64,000 bases of DNA from positions 16,360 to 80,359 of the forward strand of contig JAGLXL010000006.1 of the NCBI GenBank assembly GCA_023132895.1. Direction: 5' to 3'. The notes under the pieces are model-generated. The model was not told the origin of the DNA, searched no databases, and saw only the letters and a program-made list of their open reading frames with translations. Numbering within the stretch: the first letter of the stretch is position 1; every line of letters begins with the position of its first letter. The translations under genes were made by a program, and so were the position numbers. Below, in pieces: positions 9,328 through 18,692 of this stretch. Source of the DNA: Nanobdellota archaeon. GTDB lineage: Archaea; Nanobdellota; Nanobdellia; Woesearchaeales; JAGLXL01.

Positions 9328-9972
9328 ATGATAGAAGCACAACAACTTCAAGGACTTGAAGTTTACCCAAAATATACTGATTTTGTTGGAAAAGTTGTTT
9401 CTCCAACTTTTCCAATTCCAAGGACAAAAGAGTTAATTTATATTATTGATATCAAAGAGTTTTTGAGTGATTTAAATGAGATACTTGAATTTAATATTTG
9501 GTACAAATTTGAAGAGTTATTTTTAAAAAAGGTCAAAGAACTATTCACCAAAGCTTCTAAATTTAAAACTAAATTAATTCATATCAAACTAGTTGAATTT
9601 GAAGAATTGATGAAATTGGCTTTTGAAGCACTGATAGAAAGAGGCACTGTAATAAAAGAAGAAATAATAAGAACTTCCTTTTTGGACAAAAAACCAGATA
9701 TTTCCAAAACGAAATTGATTTCAAGTTTAGACAATAACTTAAAACTTTTAAGGATATTAAAAGAAAAAAGAATATATGAGAAAAAAGAGGCTGAAGAAAG
9801 TGCTGATGGCTTTAAAAAGATAATGAAAAATATATTATCTGTTTATATGATACTTCTCGAGAAGAAGTTCAAAGATTTAGAATTGATTGATAGTGTCTAT
9901 CTCGAAACGTTAGGTATTTGGAAAAAATATAACCAACTAACAAACAATTTGCTTAACTTTTCTTCCCAATGA
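9328..9972 (+). CDS. Unknown helical protein, partner of a PIN-domain nuclease
   Basis: 214 residues, almost entirely predicted alpha-helical, rich in Lys, Glu and Leu, without signal peptide or membrane segment. No family is recognised. It overlaps the following PIN-domain gene by 4 bases (ATGA), so the two are translationally coupled. A TATA box (CTTTATAAAAC, about 9286-9296) lies 35 bases upstream. In that position an antitoxin or regulatory/adaptor subunit is possible, but it is longer than usual VapB antitoxins and lacks a visible DNA-binding fold. Confidence 0.6.
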   Translation: MIEAQQLQGLEVYPKYTDFVGKVVSPTFPIPRTKELIYIIDIKEFLSDLNEILEFNIWYKFEELFLKKVKELFTKASKFKTKLIHIKLVEFEELMKLAFEALIERGTVIKEEIIRTSFLDKKPDISKTKLISSLDNNLKLLRILKEKRIYEKKEAEESADGFKKIMKNILSVYMILLEKKFKDLELIDSVYLETLGIWKKYNQLTNNLLNFSSQ

Positions 9973-10589
9973 AAACAACCTGCGATACAAATATTTTTAT
10001 TAAGAGTTTATTTGATGCTGAATATGCTTATAACACATTTATGTTTTTAAAGTCTAGGGACTCATTTTATCCCTTGTTATTGTATAATGAGATATCTAAT
10101 AATTCCCTTGAATTACTAAGTTACTTCCATAGACTTAATCAAAAACTAAAAGATTCAAAAATTGGTATCGAGAAAGAATTAAAAAATGAATATTACTCAA
10201 AATTAATTAAAAAATACCCTAACGTTTATGATGAAATGATGAAGATTAAAAATTTAAAAGAAATAGACCACCTAATAACAAAATTGACTAATATTTCTAG
10301 TTATTCTTTACCTATCCTCAAATACCCAGAAAAGGATAAAGAAGTACAACCAATATTAAAAAAACCAGGTAATGTCAAAAATATGGGATTGTTAAAAATT
10401 AAGATTAAAGATGAAAGGGACATCAAGATTCTTATTTTAAGCAATGAATATGGAGATTTTTTAAAGGAAGATATAAACTTTATTACAGATAATTTTGAAC
10501 ACATCAACAAATTTAAAGATTTAATAGAAAAAACACTAAATTTTTTACATATTTATTCTAATTCTGAATGGTTCAAGAATGCTAGTTGA
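9969..10589 (+). CDS. PIN-domain protein (predicted ribonuclease)
   Basis: 206 residues. The start MKTTCDTNIFIKSLF carries the first PIN Asp (Asp6) in its usual setting, LLYNEIS supplies a Glu at 41, and the C-terminal part has DERDIKILILSNEYG and FITDNFEHIN, matching the D-x-x-I-x-x-x-A and T/S-x-D motifs (Asp151 or Asp148, and Asp174). Four acidic residues of this kind coordinate Mg/Mn in VapC-type and other PIN ribonucleases. The domain is longer than a typical VapC (about 130 residues) owing to a Lys-rich helical insert at about residues 60-130. It is coupled to 9328; a toxin-antitoxin or RNA-processing role is inference. Confidence 0.68.
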   Translation: MKTTCDTNIFIKSLFDAEYAYNTFMFLKSRDSFYPLLLYNEISNNSLELLSYFHRLNQKLKDSKIGIEKELKNEYYSKLIKKYPNVYDEMMKIKNLKEIDHLITKLTNISSYSLPILKYPEKDKEVQPILKKPGNVKNMGLLKIKIKDERDIKILILSNEYGDFLKEDINFITDNFEHINKFKDLIEKTLNFLHIYSNSEWFKNAS

Positions 10590-10642
10590 TGATGAACTTG
10601 ATTATATAAAAATTTAAATAGGTTGGAAGTCTCAAAATCAAG

Positions 10643-11848
10643 ATGAAACCATGGACTGTTAAATACCAGCCTCAGAATCTGTCGGAAATCCAAGGGCAGA
10701 ACAAGTCAGTTTTACAGTTAAAGAGTTTTGTTGAGAATTTTAAGAAGCAGAGGAAGAAAGCATTGATTGTGTATGGTAATGTGGGGAATGGCAAGACCTC
10801 TGCGATTTATGCTTTGGCTCGGGAATTGGATTTGGAATTATTAGAGATAAATGCTTCTGATGTTCGGAATGAAGAAAAGATAAATCAAATAGTGGGCGGG
10901 GCTTTGAAGCAGCAGTCATTGTTTTTTAAGTCTAAGATTATTTTAGTTGATGAAGCTGATGGTATTTTTGGCAGAGAAGACAGAGGCGGTGTTCAGGCTT
11001 TGGTGGCGTTGATTAAGGAAGCGCAATTTCCGTTGATATTGACGGCTAATAATCCTTGGGACAAGAAATTTTCAACTTTGAGGAATTACTGCGAGATGCT
11101 GCAGTTTAGCAAGTTGAGATATACTTCTGTGGCAAAGGTTTTGAAGAAGATTTGTTCTGAAGAAGGGATTGAATATGAAGATGATGCTTTGCAGTCTTTG
11201 GCTCGTCGGGCTGATGGTGATTTAAGGGGGGCAATTATTGATTTGCAGTCTTTGGCCCATGACAAGAAGCTGACAGCTGAGGATTTGGATAATTTAGATC
11301 CAAGGAAGCAGACTGAAACAATTATTAATGCAATCATGAGGATTTTCAAGACAACTGATGCCCAGGTTTCTTTGGAAGCTGCTGATTTGATTGATGAGAA
11401 TATTGATGAATTGTTCTTGTGGATTGATGAGAATCTGCCAAAGGAATATACTCAACCACATGATTTGTATCGGGCTTATGAAAAAATGTCAAGGGCGGAT
11501 ATTTTCAGGAGAAGGATTAGAAGAAGGCAGCATTGGAGATATATTGTTTATATTAAATCGTTATTGAGTGCAGGAATTTCGGTAAGTAAAGATGAAAAAT
11601 ACAGGACCTTTACTCGTTATGGAAGAACTCAAAGGATTTTGAAGCTGTGGAAAGCAAAGCAAAAGAATTTGAAGAAATTGGCAATTGCTGAGAAAATTGC
11701 TGGGAAAACTCATTGTTCTGTTAAAGATGCGGTTCAGGGGACTTTACCATATTTTAAAACTATGTTTAAAGACAAAGGAATGAAGAAGGAATTGATTGAT
11801 GAATTCAACTTATCTAAGGAAGAAGTTGCTTGGTTAAGGAAAAATTAA
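10643..11848 (+). CDS. rfcL: Replication factor C large subunit (clamp loader)
   Basis: 401 residues, within the lower end of the family range. It loads the PCNA sliding clamp on primed DNA together with the small subunit. An AAA+ module is clear: Walker A GNVGNGKT at residues 45-52, Walker B IILVDEAD at 99-106, a sensor 1 region around LILTANNPWDK, and the archaeal RFC-L type C-terminal collar domain. The start MKPWTVKYQPQNLSEIQGQ is typical for the family. It is followed after 26 bases by glycyl-tRNA synthetase, probably in one transcript. Confidence 0.95.
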   Translation: MKPWTVKYQPQNLSEIQGQNKSVLQLKSFVENFKKQRKKALIVYGNVGNGKTSAIYALARELDLELLEINASDVRNEEKINQIVGGALKQQSLFFKSKIILVDEADGIFGREDRGGVQALVALIKEAQFPLILTANNPWDKKFSTLRNYCEMLQFSKLRYTSVAKVLKKICSEEGIEYEDDALQSLARRADGDLRGAIIDLQSLAHDKKLTAEDLDNLDPRKQTETIINAIMRIFKTTDAQVSLEAADLIDENIDELFLWIDENLPKEYTQPHDLYRAYEKMSRADIFRRRIRRRQHWRYIVYIKSLLSAGISVSKDEKYRTFTRYGRTQRILKLWKAKQKNLKKLAIAEKIAGKTHCSVKDAVQGTLPYFKTMFKDKGMKKELIDEFNLSKEEVAWLRKN

Positions 11849-11874
11849 AAAAGCATTAAATAATTCTGGTAAAC

Positions 11875-13335
11875 ATGGAAGATTTAGCAACATTTCTTAA
11901 GAAAAAGGGGTTTGTTTATCCTAGTTCTGAGATTTATGGGGGTTTGAGCGGGTTTTATGATTATGGGCATTTGGGAACGTTATTAAAAAAGAATTTTGAG
12001 AAGCTGTGGCGGAAGTATTTTCTGAAATTGGGGAATTATTATGAGCTTGAAGCCTGCCAAATAATGCATGAGAAAGTTTTCAAAGCGTCCGGGCATCTGG
12101 AGCATTTTGTTGATCCAGTAATCAGCTGTTCAAAATGCGACTTTAATGACCGAGCTGACCATTTTATCACTGAAAATACAAAGGAAAAAAATATTGAAGG
12201 TTTGAAGCCGGCAGAGTTTGATAAATTAATCAAAAAGCATAATCTGAAATGTCCAAAATGCAAATCTTATTTTAAGCCGACGGTGATGACTAATATGATG
12301 TTTCCAATTCAATTAGGAACTTCTAAAACAAGCCAGGCTTATTTAAGACCGGAAACAGCGCAATCACCATATGTTAATTTTAAACTGCAATATGATATAT
12401 TAAGAAAGAAACTGCCTTTAGGATTAGCAGTGGTGGGCAAGGCTTTTAGAAATGAGATTTCTCCTCGGAATTTGACTTTAAGGCAAAGAACTTTTACTCA
12501 AGCAGAACTACAGATTTTTTTTAATCCTGATAATTTTGCTGTGGATTTTGATGAGGTTAAGGATTATAAGTTATTGGTTTTGCTAGTTAAGGACAGGAAA
12601 GCAGGAAAAGTTAAGAAAATTGCCTGCAAAAGCTTGAAAAAAGATTTTCCAGAATGGTATCTGTATCATTTAGCGAAAATACAGCAGTTTTATTTCGATG
12701 TTTTACAAATTCCTGAGAAGAAATTCAGGTTATTCCAATTATCTGATGAAGAAAAAGCTTTCTATAATAAATATCATTTTGATATTGAGATCGAGCTGGA
12801 TCAATTAGGATTCACTGAGATGGGCGGTCTGCATTATCGGACTGACCATGATTTGAAAGGGCATCAAAAAGTTTCAAACCAGTCAATGGAAATTTTAGAT
12901 GAAAATAACAAGAAATTTATTCCCCATGTTTTGGAACTGTCATTTGGGGTGGACAGGAATGTTTATGCTTTGCTTGATTTGAATTATGTTGATGATAAGA
13001 AAAGAGGTAATGTGGTTTTGGGGCTACCAGCCAAGTTAGCGCCTGTAACTATAGGTGTTTTTCCTTTGGTGAAAAAGGATGAGAAACTAGTTAAATTGGC
13101 CTGTAAAGTTTATTCGGAATTGAATTGCTGTTATTCATGTATTTATGATGAATCAGGTTCAGTTGGCCGGAGATATGCCAGGGCAGATGAGATGGGTGTG
13201 CCGTATTGCATTACAATTGACTTTGATTCATTGAAAGACAAGGCAGTTACTATTCGGGATAGGGAAACGACAAAGCAAAAAAGGGTTAAGATTAAAGATT
13301 TAGTTGATGAAATATTCAAGTTAGTTACTAAATAA
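11875..13335 (+). CDS. glyS: Glycyl-tRNA synthetase, archaeal/eukaryotic class IIa type
   Basis: 486 residues; charges tRNA-Gly. The start MEDLATFLKKKGFVYPSSEIYGG is family-typical. A zinc-ribbon pair is present (CSKC at 85-88, CPKC at 126-129), motif 2 is FRNEISPRNLTLRQRTF from about 191, and motif 3 is LSFGVDRNVYALL near 355-367, followed by an anticodon-binding domain with the GSVGRRYARADE signature near residue 430. It is shorter than most archaeal GlyRS (about 560-600), mainly through small insertion domains. Downstream of rfcL in the same direction. Confidence 0.95.
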   Translation: MEDLATFLKKKGFVYPSSEIYGGLSGFYDYGHLGTLLKKNFEKLWRKYFLKLGNYYELEACQIMHEKVFKASGHLEHFVDPVISCSKCDFNDRADHFITENTKEKNIEGLKPAEFDKLIKKHNLKCPKCKSYFKPTVMTNMMFPIQLGTSKTSQAYLRPETAQSPYVNFKLQYDILRKKLPLGLAVVGKAFRNEISPRNLTLRQRTFTQAELQIFFNPDNFAVDFDEVKDYKLLVLLVKDRKAGKVKKIACKSLKKDFPEWYLYHLAKIQQFYFDVLQIPEKKFRLFQLSDEEKAFYNKYHFDIEIELDQLGFTEMGGLHYRTDHDLKGHQKVSNQSMEILDENNKKFIPHVLELSFGVDRNVYALLDLNYVDDKKRGNVVLGLPAKLAPVTIGVFPLVKKDEKLVKLACKVYSELNCCYSCIYDESGSVGRRYARADEMGVPYCITIDFDSLKDKAVTIRDRETTKQKRVKIKDLVDEIFKLVTK

Positions 13336-13414
13336 AATAAGTATATTAATTAGTACTTTATTTAGTAAATATATAACAAAAATAATAAGATTTTATATAA
13401 CAGAAATAGTAAGA

Positions 13415-13437
13415 TTTAAATATAGTATAATTATACT
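13415..13437 (+). promoter_or_regulatory. Promoter with perfect 14-bp palindrome upstream of surface operon
   Basis: TTTAAATATA (13415-13424) is a good TATA box. Immediately after it, AGTATAATTATACT (13424-13437) is a perfect palindrome. A second, imperfect AAGTA...TACTT palindrome lies near 13339-13358. The position of the palindrome right behind the TATA box matches that of the GTATAC repeats in front of the AbrB-like mini-gene at 8346, so it may be an operator for the AbrB-like product encoded just downstream. Confidence 0.45.
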
Positions 13438-13469
13438 TACTTCTATTTTGAGTTAAAAGAGGTTTTAAT

Positions 13470-13580
13470 TTGCAAAAAAAGGTTGAGAGAAGAATTTCTA
13501 AAGCAGTTGACTTATTTGATCCTATGTGGTTAGACATCCCTTTAGTTCTTGAAGAAGAGGATAAATATCATGCCAGCTGA
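13470..13580 (+). CDS. Possible 36-aa protein with TTG start, first gene of surface operon
   Basis: A short frame from TTG 13470 to TGA 13580. A GAGGT ribosome site at 13459-13463 sits six bases before the TTG, the best spacing in this leader. The product starts MQKKVERRISKAVDLFDPMW and is amphipathic and acidic at its end. It overlaps the ATG of the AbrB-like gene (13570) by 11 bases, as in small two-gene regulator or antitoxin pairs. No family is recognised and it may be only a translated leader. Confidence 0.4.
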   Translation: MQKKVERRISKAVDLFDPMWLDIPLVLEEEDKYHAS

Positions 13581-13740
13581 GTTAAAAAGAAAGCTGTATG
13601 CAAGAGGAAGTAGTTTTGAAACTACTGTGCCAATGCCTCTTCTGTTTAAATTAGATCCTAAGAATAAGAAGTATGATGTTATGTTCAAGTATGATGCTAA
13701 ACAAGACAAATGGTATTTAGAATTTGGTGAAAGAAAATGA
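13570..13740 (+). CDS. AbrB-like mini-protein coupled to giant surface protein (56 aa)
   Basis: The frame is open further upstream, but ATG 13570 is chosen because GAGGAT precedes it and because the paralog at 19064 starts at the equivalent Met. The product (MPAELKRKLYARGSSFETTV...) has the arrangement expected of an AbrB/MazE-like hairpin: basic start, S-S-F-E-T-T-V-P strand, short helix, then strands YDVMFKYD and WYLEFGER. Its stop overlaps the ATG of the 1598-residue surface gene (ATGA). It is about 85% identical by eye to the 19064 product. The fold assignment is tentative; the pairing with surface genes is directly seen. Confidence 0.6.
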   Translation: MPAELKRKLYARGSSFETTVPMPLLFKLDPKNKKYDVMFKYDAKQDKWYLEFGERK

Positions 13741-16700
13741 AAAATAAAAAAGGTGAATTGGGAGCGGCCATTGCTTTAGCAGCAGTGGTTATAATTGGCC
13801 TGGGGGCCTTGTTTTTTACCAATGTTGAACCCCAAATCACTGGCATGGCTGTGGCTGGTGGGGTAGCTGGTGCTGCTATTTCCTCCTGCGGAGTTAATAT
13901 TAGCGAGAGCTCTGTTCTAACTCAGAATGTTTCTCCTATTGTTTCGCCGTGCATCACCATTAATGGTAGTAATCTTGTTTTTGATTGTCAAGGGTATACT
14001 ATCAGCGGAGGCAACCCAGCCATTCTTGTAGCAAACCAAACTAATGTGACAATTAAAAATTGTATTATAGAAAGTGCTACGACTGGTATTTTAGCGCATT
14101 ATCATGCTAATAATAGTGTCTTTAGAGACAATACTTTTAGAAATATTCAAACTGGGATCCGGCTTGCTGGTGCGGCTGGCGCTTATTGGAATCACACTAC
14201 AAATAACCTAATCGTTAATAATACTTTTATTAGTGCCTCATCATATGGGGTTAATATTTATGGACCAAACAATTCTATTATCAATAATTCATTTTCTTAT
14301 AACAAGTGGGCTATAATGTTTAGCAGCACTGATACTGGTTTAGCTGAAGGTAATTACCTTGTTAATAATACTATTGCTATTTATCTTTCTGGCTCTAAAA
14401 ATGTTGTAGTTGATAATAACACAGTTGAAAACAGTACTACTTATGGGATTTATAATTATCATACTGATGGTTGCTGCAATAATGTAACTAACAACACTTT
14501 AGATAATAACAAAGATGGGATATATTTTTCCTCAACAGCATATAGTTTGATGGAAAATAATTTAGTTTTGAACAGCCGCAGGCGTGGGATTCATGTTGAC
14601 TGGCCAAATAACACAATCATAAGAACTACTTCTTTAAACAGTGGTAGTGAGGATTTGTACGCTTATCAGGGGACTGGTTTTTTGACAATCATTGATTCAG
14701 TGATTGGTTCTTATGGAATCACCAGTGTTAATTTAACTATGGAGAACAGCACTTATGGGAAAATTGTTTATTTGAATAATGTTAGTGGATACGGAACTAG
14801 TCTAGTTGGTTTGGTGGATTCTGATATTAGATTTGGTGATAATTTTGTTTTTGTAAATTCCTCTGGGCAATCTGGTTTCAATGTGAGTGCTAACGTGACG
14901 ATGTACGGCCTGCCTTATGCAAGTATCAATGATTTTAATATAATCAGGGATGTTGAAGATGATGGTTTTTTTGAGATCTGTCCAAGCGATGTCTGCCAAA
15001 ATATAAGTTATTCAGGAGGAACTTTAGTTTTTAATGTGACTCAGTTTACAACCTACTCAAGTAGAGGTAATACTCCTCCAAATGTCACCATTATAGAATT
15101 GACCCCATCACCAGCTTATACTAATGATACCCTTTATGTCAATGTATCTTACTTTGATGAAGATGCTGACACTGGCGCTGTTTTCTTTAATTGGACTGTT
15201 GACAACACCCAAGTTAATTTCCTTAATTATTCTAGTGTCGCCTCTAACACTTTCATCGTCGACACCTTAGATTCTGGTAATTTCTCCAAAAACCAAAACG
15301 TCACTGTTTATGTCTGGGCCTGGGATGGTTATAATTATTCAACGGTAAAATCAGATTCAATCATTATTTCAAATACTTTGCCGACTGTTCCGATGATGAA
15401 TTTGAGTCCATCACCGACAGCATACCATAACCAAGACCTTTACTGCAATGTAACTGTTAACAGCACAGATGCTGATGGGAACCTTGTGAATTATACTTAT
15501 CTCTGGTACAATAATTCAGTTTTAGTGAGTAGTACAGGACCAACATATCAGCTTTATGATGTCTTAATTGCCGGCAATACAACTGTTGGTGATACCTGGA
15601 ATTGCACAATTATACCAAGTGATGATGTGGAAAATGGCACTAGCAATTCTTCAATTACTACAATAGTCAATGACCCGCCATCAGATATTACTTTTATTAC
15701 TCCGGCCAATTATTCTTATGTTTCACCTCAACCTCTCTTTAATTGGACTAATTCCTCAGACTTTGAAAATGATACTTTTACTTATTATTTAGAGGTTGCA
15801 AATGAAGCTTCTTTCACTATACTAGTTATCAATATTTCGACCCTGGATACTAATTACACTGATGCCTCTTCCCTACCAGATGGTGTGTATTACTGGCGTG
15901 TCAACACTTGTGATAATTATGATTGTAATAATTATTCTAGTCAGCCTGCAGGGAATAAATTCTATGTTGATACTACACCACCTAATTCAACGATTACAAC
16001 TATCACCAACAATTCTGATATTGGAGTGAACAGTTTCCCAATCAATATCTCGGGAACTGCCCAAGACAATATTGTCCTTGGTCAGACATGGGTCAATATC
16101 AACAGCACATTTTACAATGCATCAGACCCAAACCCTTACGCATGGAACTATTCCTGGACTCCAGATTCAGATGGAGAATTTGTAATTTATAGTATGGCTA
16201 TTGACAGTGCAGGTATTAATGAGACACTATTTGAATATTTTTATGTAGAAGTATATACGACTTCTAATATAACAGACTCTAACAAGACCAACTCTAATAA
16301 CACTTACAGTGAAGTATTTAGCTCAGTGGAGATAGATTCTGACATTAATCTATCAACAATTACTATTTCAGAATTTATCCAAATGCGGTCTTATAATTGC
16401 ATTATCAGTGGCTCTCACTTGAATTATTCAACTTGTGATAATAGTGTGGTAGTTGATTGTTCTGGAGAATACTGGACAATTGATCCTTCAAATCTTGATA
16501 ATGTAATGGGCAGCAATAATATCTTTACTGACAGCAATGCTTCAAATTCAAGAATTGATGATTCAAATGTAACTAACTCCTATATTAATTACACTAACAT
16601 GACCAGTTCAGTTGTTAATGATTCTGTAATTTATTCTTCTAATATTACAGAGTCTGTTGTTGCATATTCTACAGTAAATGAAAGCAATGTGACTAATTCT

Positions 16701-18533
16701 GTAATCAATAATTCAGTTGTAGTTCAGTCAACTGTAGAGTCATCTAATTTGTTTGATGTCAATGTAACTAATTCAACAATATCTAACAGCAACCTAACTA
16801 ATGTGACCATTGTTAATTCAAATGTTCAAGATATGGTTTTGAATAACACTGTAATCAACAATGACCAGTGCAGTTCAGGAACAATTGTTTATCAGGGAAC
16901 AACTTATAATTGTCCGATTAACCTGAATACGATTTACAGTCCTCCTCCGCCTGCCCAACCACCAAGTGGTGGGGGTGGCCAGCCATCTCTTCAACAATGT
17001 AGGGATGGAAAAGACAATGATGGAGATGGTTTGATTGATTATCCTGCTGATCCAGGGTGTGTTTCGTCATATGATATTGATGAAAGTGAAGAAACTTGCA
17101 CCCAGGGCTGGGTCTGCACTTCCTGGAGCGATTGCAGGAATGGAAAACAGACCAGGAGCTGTACTGACGGCAATAATTGTGAAGCGAGACTAGCAGCAGG
17201 TTATGTAGAGCGAGTAATTGAAACAGAAAAACCTCCAGAAGAAGTAGGATGTGCGATTGAAAGTTGTGAAGACGGCATTCAAAATCAAGGTGAAACTGGA
17301 GTTGATTGCGGAGGACCATGCCCACCTTGCCCTTCAGCAGTTATTGAATGTACTAAAGTGGCTGATTGTCCAGAGGGTTACAGCTGCGTTGATAATATTT
17401 GTGTTGAGATACCAGAAAGACAGCCAGTGGTTCCTGAAGTTACTTTTGGAGAAAGACTGAGTGAGTTTTTTGGCAAGACAGGAGAGTTTTTCGGGATTGT
17501 TCTTGACTTGAATGAGAGAATCAATAAAAAAATAGCTGAATGGCTTAAGATTGCTTGGGGTTATTCAAAAGAATTACTTGGAGATGCTTTTGATTGGTCT
17601 AAAAAAGTTTTGGGAGAAGCCTTTGACCTTTATATGGATCTTTCAGCTGGATTGAGAGATTTGGTTAAGGATTCGACTGGCAAAACTGTTGATTTTGTTA
17701 AAGCAAATTATGGCTCAACTTTGATTGTGATTCTATCCATAGCAGTGATTATTGCGGGGTATTTTGCTTATCAGAGTTTTGCACATTCTAGTAAGCTTGA
17801 AGAGTTTAAGAAGAGTAGGGGAGAGAAGGTAAAAACCAGAGAGAAAGAAAAAGTAATTCAGCAGAAAAAAGAAGCTCAAGAAGTTAGCAAAGAGTTAAGT
17901 TATTTTATCAGAGATTCTTTATTGGGAGGTTATCAGATAGAACAAATTAAGGATGCTTTGGTTGCCAAAGGCTGGCCAAAGAAGGTGGTTGATAAGTATA
18001 CCAAGAAAATCAAAGAGACTCATAAAGAAGAACTCAAAACAGCCAAAAAGATAAGAGGGTTGAAAGAAGAAGAGCAGAGAATAGAAGGGTCGATTGAAAA
18101 ACCAAAAAAAGGCATTAAATTTTGGGAAAGGCCTAAGATTCCTAAAACAGTGATATTTGACGAGCCGATTATCATCAAAACAAAGCCAGTTAAAGAAACG
18201 AGGGCGACCAAATTACTTTCTAAGGAGTTGGATGAACTAGAGCAACAGCTTAAGAAACCGACAATTAGATGGTATCAGAAGCCAAAGGTATTGAGGAAAG
18301 AGGCTGGTGTAATGGAAACTTCTCAAGAGAAACTTAAGGAAAAAGTTGCTGAATTAATTAAAAAAGACTGGTCAAGAAGTGAAATTATTGAAATCTTGAA
18401 AAAAGATGATTGGCCAGAAGATTCTATTAAGAAATATTTGGATGAGAATTTCCCTGAATTGAAGAATATTTCTAAATTCAAAAAAGAGGTGGCAGAATTA
18501 GACGAAACTCTAAAACGATTAGGAAGGTACTGA
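13737..18533 (+). CDS. Giant surface protein: beta-helix, Ig-like and thrombospondin-type domains, TM and two GW tail modules
   Basis: 1598 residues. The N terminus (KNKKGELGAAIALAAVV) is a prepilin-like or signal-anchor helix followed by ITGMAVAG. Then come Cys-containing NosD/PbH1 beta-helix repeats (about 60-430), Ig/FN3-like repeats (about 440-840), an Asn/Ser/Val-rich short-repeat region (about 850-1050, repeating N-x-S-x-V/I), a Gly/Pro linker, DNDGDGLIDYPADPGC, a TSP1-like WVCTSWSDCRNGKQTRSC near 1124, and other Cys motifs. A membrane helix at about 1324-1345 precedes a coiled-coil, Lys/Glu-rich cytoplasmic tail with GYQIEQIKDALVAKGW (about 1392) and a second, shorter copy near 1535. 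Probable S-layer-like or adhesion protein; many N-x-S/T sites suggest glycosylation. Confidence 0.88.
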   Translation: MKNKKGELGAAIALAAVVIIGLGALFFTNVEPQITGMAVAGGVAGAAISSCGVNISESSVLTQNVSPIVSPCITINGSNLVFDCQGYTISGGNPAILVANQTNVTIKNCIIESATTGILAHYHANNSVFRDNTFRNIQTGIRLAGAAGAYWNHTTNNLIVNNTFISASSYGVNIYGPNNSIINNSFSYNKWAIMFSSTDTGLAEGNYLVNNTIAIYLSGSKNVVVDNNTVENSTTYGIYNYHTDGCCNNVTNNTLDNNKDGIYFSSTAYSLMENNLVLNSRRRGIHVDWPNNTIIRTTSLNSGSEDLYAYQGTGFLTIIDSVIGSYGITSVNLTMENSTYGKIVYLNNVSGYGTSLVGLVDSDIRFGDNFVFVNSSGQSGFNVSANVTMYGLPYASINDFNIIRDVEDDGFFEICPSDVCQNISYSGGTLVFNVTQFTTYSSRGNTPPNVTIIELTPSPAYTNDTLYVNVSYFDEDADTGAVFFNWTVDNTQVNFLNYSSVASNTFIVDTLDSGNFSKNQNVTVYVWAWDGYNYSTVKSDSIIISNTLPTVPMMNLSPSPTAYHNQDLYCNVTVNSTDADGNLVNYTYLWYNNSVLVSSTGPTYQLYDVLIAGNTTVGDTWNCTIIPSDDVENGTSNSSITTIVNDPPSDITFITPANYSYVSPQPLFNWTNSSDFENDTFTYYLEVANEASFTILVINISTLDTNYTDASSLPDGVYYWRVNTCDNYDCNNYSSQPAGNKFYVDTTPPNSTITTITNNSDIGVNSFPINISGTAQDNIVLGQTWVNINSTFYNASDPNPYAWNYSWTPDSDGEFVIYSMAIDSAGINETLFEYFYVEVYTTSNITDSNKTNSNNTYSEVFSSVEIDSDINLSTITISEFIQMRSYNCIISGSHLNYSTCDNSVVVDCSGEYWTIDPSNLDNVMGSNNIFTDSNASNSRIDDSNVTNSYINYTNMTSSVVNDSVIYSSNITESVVAYSTVNESNVTNSVINNSVVVQSTVESSNLFDVNVTNSTISNSNLTNVTIVNSNVQDMVLNNTVINNDQCSSGTIVYQGTTYNCPINLNTIYSPPPPAQPPSGGGGQPSLQQCRDGKDNDGDGLIDYPADPGCVSSYDIDESEETCTQGWVCTSWSDCRNGKQTRSCTDGNNCEARLAAGYVERVIETEKPPEEVGCAIESCEDGIQNQGETGVDCGGPCPPCPSAVIECTKVADCPEGYSCVDNICVEIPERQPVVPEVTFGERLSEFFGKTGEFFGIVLDLNERINKKIAEWLKIAWGYSKELLGDAFDWSKKVLGEAFDLYMDLSAGLRDLVKDSTGKTVDFVKANYGSTLIVILSIAVIIAGYFAYQSFAHSSKLEEFKKSRGEKVKTREKEKVIQQKKEAQEVSKELSYFIRDSLLGGYQIEQIKDALVAKGWPKKVVDKYTKKIKETHKEELKTAKKIRGLKEEEQRIEGSIEKPKKGIKFWERPKIPKTVIFDEPIIIKTKPVKETRATKLLSKELDELEQQLKKPTIRWYQKPKVLRKEAGVMETSQEKLKEKVAELIKKDWSRSEIIEILKKDDWPEDSIKKYLDENFPELKNISKFKKEVAELDETLKRLGRY

Positions 18534-18620
18534 GAAAGCAAAGCTTTCTGGTATACTTAGAAAAACCAAAAGTTTTTCTGGTACACCAGAAATTTCAAAG
18601 AAATTTCTTAGTATCACTAA
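18533..18620 (+). repeat. Array of three AGAA...TTCT palindromic units between genes
   Basis: Three perfect hairpins follow one another: AGAAAGC-AAA-GCTTTCT (18533-18549), AGAAAAAC-CAAAA-GTTTTTCT (18559-18579) and AGAAATTTC-AAA-GAAATTTCT (18588-18608). Linkers are GGTATACTT, GGTACACC and TAGTATCACTAAGG. Stems differ but keep the AGAA/TTCT ends. Related units occur at 34488, 49140, 50130, 55243 and 62429. They could act as terminator or processing sites, or be a small mobile repeat. Confidence 0.65.
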
Positions 18621-18635
18621 GGTGGTGATGAAAAA

Positions 18636-18692
18636 ATGCAACGAAAATTGACTCAAAATTTTCTGGCATTTTTTTCCGGAGGAAAAAAATGA
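18636..18692 (+). CDS. Possible 18-aa leader peptide upstream of OB-fold gene
   Basis: ATG 18636 has a strong GGTGGTGAT ribosome site (18621-18629) at good spacing. The frame (MQRKLTQNFLAFFSGGKK) ends in a TGA overlapping the ATG of the OB-fold gene, and its last codons contain that gene's own GGAGG site. Translation of the leader could therefore control access to the next start. No homology is known, so this rests only on the ribosome site and the ATGA overlap. Confidence 0.3.
   Translation: MQRKLTQNFLAFFSGGKK

Noticed and set aside
16918..17325. Antisense frame of 135 codons on the minus strand
   Set aside because: It is a shadow of the Cys-rich coding region of the giant surface protein and has no ribosome site or sensible composition.
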